A stretch of DNA of 64,000 nucleotides from CAYMWF01 sp964394085 [NCBI: uncultured Gemmatimonadota bacterium]. Lineage in GTDB: Bacteria; GCA-2686955; CAYMWF01. A program made the position numbers and the translations under genes. The notes below the pieces were generated by a model. It did not search any database and was not told the origin of the DNA. It worked only from the letters and a program-made list of their open reading frames with translations. The stretch spans positions 30,645 through 94,644 of the forward strand of contig CAYMWF010000010.1 of the NCBI GenBank assembly GCA_964394085.1. Reading direction: 5' to 3'. Below are positions 17,526-26,624 of this stretch, one piece after another. Numbering within the stretch: position 1 is the first letter of the stretch; each line of letters opens with the position of its first letter.

Positions 17526-18317
17526 ATGGATGACACAGGCGGTGCCATTGTTATTCTTGATGATAAACAGACGATCCTGGACATTCTGAAAGAGGGGCTG
17601 GAAGAATTCGGATACGAGACCGAGATTTTTATTTCGGGACAGGATGCTCTTGCTTTTGTTACAGAATCCACCCCAATCGTCATTTCGGATATCCGGATGC
17701 CCGAAATGACGGGGCTGGATGTCCTGAGGGAAGTGAAAAAAAAATCACCCCATACCGAGGTGATACTGATGACCGGATATGCCAGCATGGAATCCGCAGT
17801 AGAGGCGTTGAACCTCGGGGCATACTGTTATTTAAATAAACCGTTTGTGTTTGAAGAAGTTAAGGCTTCGATAGATAAAGCATTCGAACGAAGAAACCTT
17901 AGATTACATAACGAACGTCTGCTGAAAGATCTCTCCAGGTTGAACGTTGAGCTCCAGGACAAGGTCAAAGAGTTGAGGTGTTCGAACGAAGAGCTCAAAA
18001 AAACACAGCAGTTCCTTATCGAGAAAGAAAAACTTGAAACGAAAGCACGGTTCGTAGTAAGTCTGAATCATGAAATCGTTGGCAGGGTGCAGGCTATCAT
18101 GGCAGGCACAAGCTACCTGAAGACTCAAATTGAGTCGCGACAGCACAAAAGAATAGCCGATGAAGTCAACATGATAGAAGCGGAAGCGTCGGGAATCGCG
18201 CGTATTATCAAGAACCTGGAAGAGATGGATGAATTCAAAGTCATCGATTATGTCGAAGACATACAGATGATCGAACTGAGTGATAATCATTCCGCGAAAA
18301 AAAATAAAGTTGATTAA
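17526..18317 (+). CDS. Response regulator with C-terminal coiled coil and orphan histidine-kinase-like helix
   Basis: 263 residues; the start follows CCAGGAG. Residues 7-120 are a CheY-like receiver with all key residues: Asp12-Asp13, phospho-acceptor Asp55 in ISDIRMP, Thr83 and Lys105 (NKPF). A coiled coil (about 120-170) joins it to a helical segment around SLNHEIVGRVQ (His182), which looks like the phospho-His helix of a HisKA domain, but no ATPase domain follows. There is no DNA-binding domain. It may act as a phosphorelay or scaffold partner. It lies 29 bp before the four-haem protein gene, so shared expression is likely. Confidence 0.8.
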   Translation: MDDTGGAIVILDDKQTILDILKEGLEEFGYETEIFISGQDALAFVTESTPIVISDIRMPEMTGLDVLREVKKKSPHTEVILMTGYASMESAVEALNLGAYCYLNKPFVFEEVKASIDKAFERRNLRLHNERLLKDLSRLNVELQDKVKELRCSNEELKKTQQFLIEKEKLETKARFVVSLNHEIVGRVQAIMAGTSYLKTQIESRQHKRIADEVNMIEAEASGIARIIKNLEEMDEFKVIDYVEDIQMIELSDNHSAKKNKVD

Positions 18318-18346
18318 ACACACGGACTTTGGTGGGTAAACACGTT

Positions 18347-19714
18347 ATGAGGAAATTCAAATTTAGAGTTCCGGTTGCCGGACTGCTTTTTTTAATGATG
18401 GGAATCTGCACGCTCGGTTTTGCATCGGAAAAAAACCTTACGATTATGTTTTCAGGTGATATGAAGGGGTATATCGAACCTTGCGGGTGACATTCGAGTA
18501 AGGCCGGAGGGCTCGCCCGGAGGGCGACAGTAATCAATAAGGTCAGGGCCGAAGTCACAGATCCGCTGGTTATCGACACTGGCGATATGTTCCAGGTCAG
18601 GCGAAATAAATTGAGTGAATTGAAAGCCGAGACCGCGGTCAGGATTATGAACGAAATCGGATATGACATCGTCGGTCTTGGCGAGATGGAGCTTACATAC
18701 GGAAAAGAAACTTTAGACCGGATATTCAAGGACTCAAAATTCGAACTCACAAGTGCGAATGTGATCGATTTAGAAAATAATTCAGAATATGTGAAACCTT
18801 ATGTGATTATCGAGAAGAAGGGGATCCGGATCGGTGTTTTTTCGGTTGTATACAATGCAACAAACTATCTGTCTTACGCTTTTAAGAAAGTCGAGGATTT
18901 CAAGCTCGAGGCACCGGAAATCATCATCGAACGGATTCTCGACGATCTCGATAGCAAAACCGATATAGTTGTTTTCCTCTCTCACATGGGAGAACGAAAA
19001 GCTGAAGAAATCGCAAAAAAATTCCCACAGATCAACATTATCGTAAGCGGTCATAATACTTATAAGAAAATGACCGATCGCATGAAAACACAAAAAATGG
19101 TTGATGAGACCCTGGTGGTTTTCACCAACGCAAAAGCTCAGTCTGTCGGAAGACTTGATCTCGTATTCGATTCGAAATACCGATTAAAGGCCTATGCTGA
19201 AACCAACAGGCTGCTGGATACCCAATTCGATGACGATAGAGTTGTTGCTTCAATCCTTGGCGAATACAATAAAGAGTCAAAAGAGTTGAATGCGAAACTT
19301 TTTCCAAGGAGAAACCCCGATTCCCGAAAAGTCAGGACCTATGTCGGTCCGGAGGAATGTCGGGATTGCCATACTGAAATTTATGATTCGTGGAGAGAGA
19401 CACAACACGCTGACGCCCTCGAAACCCTGGTGGATCAGGGTATGGAGGAGAATCAGGAGTGCCTGGTTTGTCATATGACAGGGTTCCGAATTCGACGAAC
19501 ACTCGAAGAATCGGCAAAAGACTCTCCCCTTCCCGGCGTGTCCTGCGAAGCTTGTCACGGCAAAGGCAGCAGGCATATCGAAGATAAAGAAAAAACCAGG
19601 ATCTACGGGCGTACCTATAAATATATTTGTCAGCGTTGCCACACTCCCGAACGGGATCCTGATTTCCATTTTGAGAATGACGCTAAGAAGGTACACTCGG
19701 TTCTGAATAAATAG
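18347..19714 (+). CDS. Secreted metallophosphatase-like tetrahaem cytochrome, probable selenoprotein (in-frame TGA)
   Basis: Reading from the ATG at 18347 gives 455 codons with a signal peptide (about residues 1-26), interrupted only by TGA at 18488-18490 (codon 48). The surrounding residues are GYIEPCG, then TGA, then HSSKAGGLARRA. In this UshA-like family, as I remember it, the motif reads EPCGC...GGLARR, so TGA stands where the second Cys belongs. The next 270 residues resemble a degenerate calcineurin-like phosphatase/5'-nucleotidase fold (VIDTGDM, VFLSHMG, VSGH). The C-terminus carries four CxxCH haem sites at C338, C372, C400 and C428, as in cytochrome c554-type proteins. Without read-through only a 47-residue stub is made, though a Met at 18587 could start a leaderless fragment. 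TGA ends many nearby genes, so the code is standard. A nonsense mutation remains possible. Confidence 0.75.
18513..18527 (+). promoter_or_regulatory. Candidate bacterial SECIS hairpin
   Basis: TCGCCC and GGGCGA form a 6-bp stem with a GGA loop. The first loop G is 28 nt past the TGA at 18488-18490, within the 16-37 nt window usual for bacterial SECIS elements, and the loop begins with G as they require. The surrounding sequence is G/C-rich and allows competing folds, so this is suggestive only. Confidence 0.4.
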
Positions 19715-19868
19715 TCCCAGACCCCTGTCAGCCACTTAACTGTCAACCCGCCCCGTTTGATTTTTTGCTTGATTTCACCCCGAAATAGTGATATTCAGGA
19801 TTCAGAGTGGGCGCTCGTCCACTCTTTCCTTTTGTCCCTGTTCTAAGGCCGATCGGCGGGTCGGGGGA

Positions 19869-20360
19869 ATGATGCAAGAAAGAAACTTGAAGAACAAACG
19901 CGTTGCTGATTTGATCCATGAATGCGTTGACCAGGGAAATTTCAGTTTAGTGGAACTGAATTTGAAGGAACGGGCTCGACTGATCCAGGTATTCCTGGAT
20001 AGTAAAGATGGGGTCAGCCTGGATGATTGTGCAGAGATGTCTCGGCGAATATCAGAAATGTTTAGGCGACATGATCTTTTCCAGGATTATAATCTCGAGG
20101 TTTCATCACCGGGAATCGGGCGTGAAATCCATAACGATAACGATCTCGCACGGAACATAGGAAGATTCGTTAAGGTGTTATTAGACCCGGAGGAGGAATC
20201 CAACCAGGCTATCCGTGGATACCTGGAGAGTTTCGATTCGGAATCCGTCAGAATCAGTACCGAGAAGGGTCTTGTTCCTGTCCAGAAGAGTAGAATAGAG
20301 AAAATTACGGGTGACGTGGATTTTAAGAACAGGGGCTTCCAGCGGGGGAAGGAAAAATGA
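19869..20360 (+). CDS. rimP: Ribosome maturation factor RimP
   Basis: 163 residues from the first of two adjacent ATG codons; GGGGGA immediately precedes them, so the second ATG at 19872 is equally plausible. RimP assists 30S subunit maturation. Diagnostic sequence: CVDQGNFSLVELNL near the N-terminus, LDDCAEMSRRIS, and YNLEVSSPGIGRE (about residue 80), followed by the small SH3-like C-terminal domain. Its stop overlaps the nusA start by 4 nt (ATGA), the usual rimP-nusA coupling. Order and length fit the family well. Confidence 0.92.
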   Translation: MMQERNLKNKRVADLIHECVDQGNFSLVELNLKERARLIQVFLDSKDGVSLDDCAEMSRRISEMFRRHDLFQDYNLEVSSPGIGREIHNDNDLARNIGRFVKVLLDPEEESNQAIRGYLESFDSESVRISTEKGLVPVQKSRIEKITGDVDFKNRGFQRGKEK

Positions 20361-21742
20361 ACTACGAAATTGTTGAAGCTCTGGGAAACATAGTAAGAAA
20401 CAAGAATATCGATAATACATTTGTCTTAGACACGGTCAAGGAAGCTCTGATCCAGGCTGCTCAGAAAAAGTTGGGTGCTGAAGCGAAGATCGAGGTGAAT
20501 ATCTGTAAGGATACGGGTACAATCGAAATGTACCATGTTCGTGAAGTCAGAGAAGATGTCGAAGATCCAGTTTCTCAGATAAGTCGTAAAAAGGCTGTCG
20601 GAATCCAGTTTGATATCGAACCGGGAGAAGAGCTTTATGAGGAAATAAAGCTTTCACGGTTCGGACGAAGCGCGATTCAGATCGCGAAACAGATTGTTGT
20701 TCAGCGGTTGAAAGAAGCTGAAAGACAGCAGATTTTCGAAGAATATTCCGATCGTATCGGAGAGCTTGTTACCGGTACAATCCAGCAGATAGAAAGAGGT
20801 GCCGGAGGTGCTCGAAACATCCTTGTGAACATCGGAAAAACTGAAGCGCTGCTTCCCGCAAGCCAGACTTTGCGGCGTGAGAGGTATTACCAGGGTGAGC
20901 CGATTAAAGCAGTGATTCTCGAAGTCAGGCAGGATACGAGGGGACCGCAGATCGTACTGACTCGCTCTCATCCCGAGACTTTGAAGAAGATGTTCACCAG
21001 GGAAGTGCATGAAATCGAAGAAGGAATCGTTGAAATCAAGGTTATTGCAAGAGAGGCGGGTGAACGATCGAAAGTCGCCGTGTTTTCGCATTATGACAGC
21101 GTTGACGCAGTGGGGGCATGTGTGGGTATCAAAGGTTCTCGGGTGCAGAATATTGTCCAGGAATTCAGTGGGGAACGCATTGATATCGTTCCGTGGAGTT
21201 CGGAACCGAAACTCTTTGTATCCAAGGCACTAAGCCCTGCTAAAGTGTCAGAGGTCATTATCAATCCGCAGGAGGAGCGATCAATCATTGTGGTTGTTAA
21301 AGATGATCAATACTCTCTGGCTATCGGGAAATCAGGTCAGAACGCAAGACTGGCGGCTAAGCTGACAGGATACAAAATTGACATTATTCCGGAATCCGAA
21401 TATATAGAAGCAGAAGAACGCAGACGGGCTATTGAGATCGATATGATGGATATGCCGGGCTTGACCGAACGTATCAAAACCAAGCTGCTGAAGGCTGGAT
21501 ACGAGGTGGTGCAGGATCTCAAGGATGTAGATGAATCTGAATTGGTTCAAATCTCCGGGATTGGACAAAAGACCGCTGAGAATATTCTGAGCATCGCTGA
21601 AGTGATGCTTGAAGAATTGGAAAAACAGCTCGAGTTAAAAGAGGATGACGAGCAGGAAATCGAAGATGATACTGCTGAGATAGATGAAGAGAATGAGGGA
21701 ACAGAAGACGACGCAGAACCTGTGGAGGAGGAAGACCAGTAG
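20357..21742 (+). CDS. nusA: Transcription termination/antitermination factor NusA
   Basis: 461 residues. The order is standard: N-terminal RNA-polymerase-binding domain (1-125), S1 domain (about 135-200, with GGARNILVNIGKTEALLP), two KH domains (GACVGIKGSRVQNI and LAIGKSGQNARLAAKL) and a helix-hairpin-helix C-terminal region (about 365-420). The last 45 residues are almost entirely Glu and Asp, an acidic tail longer than usual. NusA binds the elongation complex and acts in pausing, termination and antitermination. It is second in the rimP operon. Confidence 0.95.
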   Translation: MNYEIVEALGNIVRNKNIDNTFVLDTVKEALIQAAQKKLGAEAKIEVNICKDTGTIEMYHVREVREDVEDPVSQISRKKAVGIQFDIEPGEELYEEIKLSRFGRSAIQIAKQIVVQRLKEAERQQIFEEYSDRIGELVTGTIQQIERGAGGARNILVNIGKTEALLPASQTLRRERYYQGEPIKAVILEVRQDTRGPQIVLTRSHPETLKKMFTREVHEIEEGIVEIKVIAREAGERSKVAVFSHYDSVDAVGACVGIKGSRVQNIVQEFSGERIDIVPWSSEPKLFVSKALSPAKVSEVIINPQEERSIIVVVKDDQYSLAIGKSGQNARLAAKLTGYKIDIIPESEYIEAEERRRAIEIDMMDMPGLTERIKTKLLKAGYEVVQDLKDVDESELVQISGIGQKTAENILSIAEVMLEELEKQLELKEDDEQEIEDDTAEIDEENEGTEDDAEPVEEEDQ

Positions 21743-21861
21743 AATCTGAAATCCGGTTCAGGTTTAATTGAGAATCAATATCCGGAATCCACTGTTGTCG
21801 GGGATGATTTGACTGTATTTTCATGGTTGTGTTATCAAACCCAAAATGATCAGAAGAAGAG

Positions 21862-22224
21862 TTGGATTGTCCGATATCGATGAAACCTGAAGCAGTACGG
21901 AAGATAATAGGTTATCTCGGCCTGGCAAACCGGCAGAGAAAGGTCGTTTCAGGAAGAACCGAAGTGAAACGATTTCTCGAAAAGGGGGGAGTTCGACTTC
22001 TCTTGTGTAGTGCCGATATGCCCGAGAAACTGGAGAGAACCTTGCGAAGTGCCGCAAGGAGACTGAATGTACCGGTAGTCAAGGTGCTTTCTCGAAGCGA
22101 ACTGGGAGACATTCTTGGCACCAGGGAAAGAACTGTGGCGGGAGTTCTTGATGACGGACTTGCCCGCGCGATACTTGATACGTATTTAGCGCAGACGAGG
22201 AGTCCGGGGGACACATTTGAGTAA
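21862..22224 (+). CDS. L7Ae/YlxQ-family RNA-binding protein
   Basis: 120 residues from TTG, or 114 from the ATG at 21880; neither has a good ribosome-binding site. The core KIIGYLGLANRQRKVVSGRTEV and the following alternating beta/alpha pattern match bacterial L7Ae-like proteins of the nusA-infB interval (YlxQ), which bind kink-turn RNA. The ylxR (rnpM) gene, which often precedes it, is absent here. The 3' end overlaps the infB start by 8 nt, so the two are coupled. The family call rests on sequence feel and position and is fairly sure. Confidence 0.8.
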   Translation: MDCPISMKPEAVRKIIGYLGLANRQRKVVSGRTEVKRFLEKGGVRLLLCSADMPEKLERTLRSAARRLNVPVVKVLSRSELGDILGTRERTVAGVLDDGLARAILDTYLAQTRSPGDTFE

Positions 22225-24781
22225 AAAAAGAGTATTCATGCTTGCCAAGGAATTGGCAATATCCAACGAAATTCTTCTCAAGATGCTCAAGGGTATGAAG
22301 TTTGATGTCAAGAGCCATATGAGCGCTCTTACCCCTGAGATGATCAAGGCGGTTGATGAAAAATTCAGAGGCGGAAAGAAAAAAGATCCTCCCGCTGATG
22401 AAGCCGCGAAGAAGGATGTTGTAATCGAACCCGCCCCGGAAGCTGAAGTCGTTGCGGATGCAGCAGAAGAGATCGGCGTCGACAAGGCCGTGTCCGAAGA
22501 GGTTGCAGTTGCCGTTACCGATGAACCAGTCGTTGGTGAAGAATCCGCCGGTGAAAAACCAGCAGAAGTCGAGATTTCACCTCCCGAAGATGTTCAAGAT
22601 GCCTCAACGGCCGAAGAGAGAGCTGTGACGATTGATGAGATTGTTACAACAGAGGATAAAGAAGCTCCTCCACCAACACCTAAACCGCGTGTAGTTCACC
22701 TGGATACGCCTGATCAGGAAATTGTAAAAGAAGTCACGAAACGCACCAAAATGGTGCGTCTCAAATCTGATAAAGAAAAGCCTGACGTAAAGGCGGAGGT
22801 GAAGAAAAAGAAAAAACCCAAGCGGGCTGTTCCCGAAAAGAAAGATCAGATTGAGAAAAAACCAAGGAGAAAACGTAAGCGGCGCCGTAAAGCTATTGAC
22901 GAAGCAGAAATCCTTGAGAGCGTCAGGAAGACTATTGCCGAAATAGGCGGCCCCCGAAAAACGAAAAAGCGGAAGAAACGAGTACGGGAATCCGATGAAG
23001 AACCAGTCGAAATTCAGGAAAATATAATTCGCACATCCGAGTTCACCACAGTTGCTGAATTAGCCCTTCAACTGGGAGTAAAAGATGTTGAGATTATAGG
23101 CGTCCTCATGAAGATGGGTTTAATGGTTACCAGAAACCAGCGCCTCGACATGGATACCATTGTTACAGTGGCCGATGAATATGGCTTCGAGGTGGAGCAG
23201 GCGGAGGAATTTGAGGATGAGAAGCTGGTTTTCGAAGATGACGAAACAACGCTCAAACGTCGCCCTCCGGTTGTCACCGTCATGGGACATGTGGATCACG
23301 GAAAGACCTCGATTCTGGATTATTACAGAAAATCCAAAATCATCGACCATGAAGCAGGAGGTATAACACAGCATATCGGTGCCTATACGGTTAAAACATC
23401 CAGCGGATCGACGTGTTTCATCGATACACCCGGCCATGAGGCTTTCACTTCGATGAGGAGCCGTGGCAGCCAGCTCACCGATATCGTGGTACTCGTCGTG
23501 AGCGCCGACGAGGGTATAAAACCACAGACGTTAGAAGCGATTAACCATGCCCGACTTGCTGAAGTGCCGATGATAGTAGCTATCAATAAAATAGATCTCC
23601 CGACGGCTGATACTGAGGTTGTTAAAAGGAATCTGGCTGAACAAAATCTTCTTGTCGAGGAATGGGGTGGAGAAACGATAAGCGTCGAGGTTTCTGCAAA
23701 AACCGGTGAGGGCATGGAAAAGCTCCTTGAGATGATACATCTGCAGGCTGAAATGATGGAGCTCTCGGCTAATCCGGATCGGCAGGCGAATGCTGCCGTG
23801 ATCGAATCCAAGCTTGATCGTGGCAAAGGTTCGGTTATTTCTGTTCTGGTGAAGGGGGGAACCCTCAATCAGGGAGATGTTTTTGTAGTAGGATGTTGCT
23901 ACGGCAAAGTGCGAGCGCTTCTCGATGAGAGAGGCAGAAAGGTAAAAAAAGCGGAACCCTCTGTTCCCGTCAGGGTGCTTGGATGCAATGGAACACCTTT
24001 GTCCGGTGATCAATTGGTTGTAGTAAAGGACGAAAAAGAAGCCCGTAAGATAGCCGACAGGCGCAGCAGAGATTTGAAATCTATGGTGCAGGTGGCCGGC
24101 TCCCCACAGGTTACTCTTGAAGGTCTGTTCGACAGAATGAAGGACCAGGAAGTCGCTGAGGTGCCGGTTGTTATAAAAGGAGATTCAATCGGATCAATCG
24201 AAGCTCTGAGCGAATCCTTCGAAAAACTATCCACCAGTGAGGTAAGAGTTCGGGTAATTCATAAGTCGGTTGGGGCCGTGAATGAATCAGATGTCCTTCT
24301 TGCTTCAGCATCGAAAGCTATCATCATCGGATACCATATCCGCCCATCAGACCGTGCGAGAGAGCTTGCGGTTGAAGAACACGTCGAGCTTCAGACGTTC
24401 GATATTATCTATAAAGCCATTGAAGCAATGCAATCGGCTCTCGAAGGAATGCTTGCGCCCGAAATGCTTGAGAAAGCCCTGGGGGTTGCCGAGGTCCTTC
24501 AGGTTTATCATATTCCGAAAGTGGGAAATATCGCCGGCTCCCAGGTGAAAGAAGGCACGATTCACAGGAATTCCAGCATACGGGTTATCAGGGATGGTAT
24601 TATGCTTGGTGAATCGAGGGTTTCCTCTCTGAAACGTTTCAAGGATGATGTGAAGGAGGTTGCGGCGGGTTACGAATGCGGTATCGGACTCGACAGTTTT
24701 ACCGACTTGCGTGAAGGAGACGTGCTGGAAGCCTTCGCCATTGAAGAAATGAAGAGGAAACTCGAGGAAGTCGATAACTGA
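22217..24781 (+). CDS. infB: Translation initiation factor IF-2
   Basis: 854 residues from a TTG start preceded by GGGGG. The IF-2 N-terminal helix domain (1-50) is followed by a long acidic then Lys/Arg-rich linker (about 60-260), a second IF-2N domain (about 275-325) and the GTPase core: G1 GHVDHGKTS near 357-365, DTPGHEAF and NKIDLP. Domains II to IV complete the C-terminus. IF-2 delivers fMet-tRNA to the 30S subunit and promotes subunit joining. The basic stretch RKRKRRRK in the linker is a strong RNA-binding candidate. Confidence 0.97.
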   Translation: MSKKRVFMLAKELAISNEILLKMLKGMKFDVKSHMSALTPEMIKAVDEKFRGGKKKDPPADEAAKKDVVIEPAPEAEVVADAAEEIGVDKAVSEEVAVAVTDEPVVGEESAGEKPAEVEISPPEDVQDASTAEERAVTIDEIVTTEDKEAPPPTPKPRVVHLDTPDQEIVKEVTKRTKMVRLKSDKEKPDVKAEVKKKKKPKRAVPEKKDQIEKKPRRKRKRRRKAIDEAEILESVRKTIAEIGGPRKTKKRKKRVRESDEEPVEIQENIIRTSEFTTVAELALQLGVKDVEIIGVLMKMGLMVTRNQRLDMDTIVTVADEYGFEVEQAEEFEDEKLVFEDDETTLKRRPPVVTVMGHVDHGKTSILDYYRKSKIIDHEAGGITQHIGAYTVKTSSGSTCFIDTPGHEAFTSMRSRGSQLTDIVVLVVSADEGIKPQTLEAINHARLAEVPMIVAINKIDLPTADTEVVKRNLAEQNLLVEEWGGETISVEVSAKTGEGMEKLLEMIHLQAEMMELSANPDRQANAAVIESKLDRGKGSVISVLVKGGTLNQGDVFVVGCCYGKVRALLDERGRKVKKAEPSVPVRVLGCNGTPLSGDQLVVVKDEKEARKIADRRSRDLKSMVQVAGSPQVTLEGLFDRMKDQEVAEVPVVIKGDSIGSIEALSESFEKLSTSEVRVRVIHKSVGAVNESDVLLASASKAIIIGYHIRPSDRARELAVEEHVELQTFDIIYKAIEAMQSALEGMLAPEMLEKALGVAEVLQVYHIPKVGNIAGSQVKEGTIHRNSSIRVIRDGIMLGESRVSSLKRFKDDVKEVAAGYECGIGLDSFTDLREGDVLEAFAIEEMKRKLEEVDN

Positions 24782-24828
24782 CAGATTACCGGTCCGAAAT
24801 AGCCTGTCGGTTGTATTATGGTGATTAC

Positions 24829-25116
24829 ATGAATATCCTGGCGATCATTATTGACCTGAGGATTCCGGGATCCAGATCACTTAAGAATAAACGTTTTATC
24901 CTGAAAAGCATAAAGGATAAAATAAAGAATCGGTTTAACGTTTCGGTCGCGGAGGTCGAGTATATGGATCTCTGGCAACGTGCGAACCTGGGTGTGGCCG
25001 TAGTCTCTCGAGATTACCGGTTCGGTGAAAAGGTTACTGCAAAAGTAATTAATTTGATCGAGTCTGAACCCAGAGTCGAAGTGCTCGATATCCGGACGGA
25101 AGCTTTCAGGTTGTAA
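24829..25116 (+). CDS. DUF503 protein YlxP
   Basis: 95 residues from the ATG at 24829; an upstream TTG frame extension is unlikely because the family begins at the first beta strand. The signature IDLRIPGSRSLKNKRF and the later WQRANLGVAVVSRD match DUF503, a small alpha/beta protein found between infB and rbfA and linked to ribosome function by position. No catalytic residues are known to me. It sits in the usual place. Confidence 0.88.
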   Translation: MNILAIIIDLRIPGSRSLKNKRFILKSIKDKIKNRFNVSVAEVEYMDLWQRANLGVAVVSRDYRFGEKVTAKVINLIESEPRVEVLDIRTEAFRL

Positions 25117-25263
25117 ACCTGTGTTCGATCCTCGTTGTACCACCTGACGATTTGAAACCCGCCCGATCCCGAAGTCCCTCGAAATCGGCTCACGGTTATT
25201 TCGATGTACGACACGGTCCTCTGGTTGTTATCACCGGGTATGGATACTGAAGAAGGTTAGGAC

Positions 25264-25659
25264 ATGCCACAATATAGATTATTTCGTCTGCAGGATCGGA
25301 TAAAAAAAGATGTCAGCGATATTCTTCTTGCCGACATCAGGGATCCGCGAATCGGTTTCGTAACGATAACCAGAGTTTCGCTCACACCTGATATGCGGTA
25401 TGCAAAAGTAATGTTCAGCCTTCTCGGAGAAGAGACTTCTGTTTCCAGGACTCTGGAGGGTCTGGCGAGCGCTACGGGAACGATCAGAACTCTTCTGGGG
25501 AAACGCCTCGGTATTAAGCGGGTGCCGGAGCTTCGCTTCGTTCATGATCGAGGCATCGAACATAGTTTGAAAATGCAAGAGATCCTCGATGACATCGATT
25601 TTGATGCTGAGGACAGTGAGATTTCAGAAACTCCAGGAGAGGAGAATTCTCTTGAATGA
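25264..25659 (+). CDS. rbfA: Ribosome-binding factor A
   Basis: 131 residues with a type-II KH-like fold. Typical features are the N-terminal RLQDRIKKDVSDIL helix, DPRIGFVTITRVSLTPDMRY, and the PELRFVHDRGIEHS end of the core. The last 20 residues are acidic. RbfA helps mature the 5' end of 16S rRNA on the 30S subunit, particularly in the cold. Its stop lies inside the beginning of truB, an 8-nt overlap that suggests coupling. Confidence 0.93.
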   Translation: MPQYRLFRLQDRIKKDVSDILLADIRDPRIGFVTITRVSLTPDMRYAKVMFSLLGEETSVSRTLEGLASATGTIRTLLGKRLGIKRVPELRFVHDRGIEHSLKMQEILDDIDFDAEDSEISETPGEENSLE

Positions 25660-26623
25660 TTCTGGAGACGGGGCTGGTGGGATAATCCCGGTATATAAAC
25701 CCAGCGGACCGACTTCTCACGACATGGTCGCAATGCTGCGTAAACGCTTCGGCATTAGAAAGATCGGACATACGGGCACTCTTGATCCGCTTGCAGAGGG
25801 CTTATTGCTCTGCTGCACTGGAAAGTGTACCAGGCTGTCCCGGTTCTTCATGGCTTTGGATAAGGAGTACCGGGCTCTGGCGCGGTTCGGTGCTTCAACG
25901 GACACGATGGATTCGGAAGGGAGGATCCTCAACACTGTTTCCGGCGTAGAGCTCGAAACGGAGAGGCTCGCACTTATCTGTAAGGAACTGGTTGGTGAAT
26001 CAGAGCAGACACCGCCCATGTTTTCAGCGGTTAAAAGAAACGGGAAACCGCTATACCGATTAGCGAGGCAAGGGAAACAAATCGTTCTTACACCGCGTCC
26101 GATAAACATTTATAAACTGGCTTTGATGTCTGTAGAAGGTGATCGAGCTCATTTGAAAATCCGATGCTCATCTGGTACTTATATACGAGCTCTTATTGAT
26201 GATATAGGAAAAAGAACCGGTTTCGGTGCATATCTTGAATCTTTGACAAGGACGGCAATCGGACCTTTCGATATTCGCTCATCATACGCGCCGGAACAGA
26301 TAAACGAACTGGAATTCGGGGAAATGGCTATGATTCCGGAGAAGGCGTTGGAATTTCTGCCTGCATTTGTGACGACCCGATCCGAGGGTATACGTTTCAG
26401 CCACGGCCAAAACGTGAAATTCGATCCGATGCGATACCGTGCTCCCGTCCATACTCGGGAGAAAGGAAACATGGAAACAAGCGAATCCGGCCCTGTCTTG
26501 GATGAATCAGCATTCCTGACTATATTGACTGAGAACGGTAACTTTTTAGGAATTGGTTCAAAAGGTGAGTCAGGCACAGTGAAACCGATTGTGGTTTTCA
26601 GGCCCGGAGGCGGAGAAACCTGA
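25652..26623 (+). CDS. truB: tRNA pseudouridine-55 synthase
   Basis: 323 residues from a TTG at 25652, chosen because GGAG lies 11 nt upstream and the protein then begins right at the family's first strand. IPVYKPSGPTSHDMV and KIGHTGTLDPLAEG contain the catalytic Asp of the GTLDP motif. The C-terminal PUA-like part is present (about 240-320). TruB makes pseudouridine at position 55 of the tRNA T-loop. The stop is 1 nt before ribF. Confidence 0.93.
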   Translation: MNDSGDGAGGIIPVYKPSGPTSHDMVAMLRKRFGIRKIGHTGTLDPLAEGLLLCCTGKCTRLSRFFMALDKEYRALARFGASTDTMDSEGRILNTVSGVELETERLALICKELVGESEQTPPMFSAVKRNGKPLYRLARQGKQIVLTPRPINIYKLALMSVEGDRAHLKIRCSSGTYIRALIDDIGKRTGFGAYLESLTRTAIGPFDIRSSYAPEQINELEFGEMAMIPEKALEFLPAFVTTRSEGIRFSHGQNVKFDPMRYRAPVHTREKGNMETSESGPVLDESAFLTILTENGNFLGIGSKGESGTVKPIVVFRPGGGET

Positions 26624-26624
26624 A

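Noticed and set aside
18488-18490. Possibility that TGA is a sense codon in this genome (reassigned to Gly or Trp)
   Set aside because: TGA ends comEC, both TPR genes, rbfA, truB and other genes with normal C-termini.
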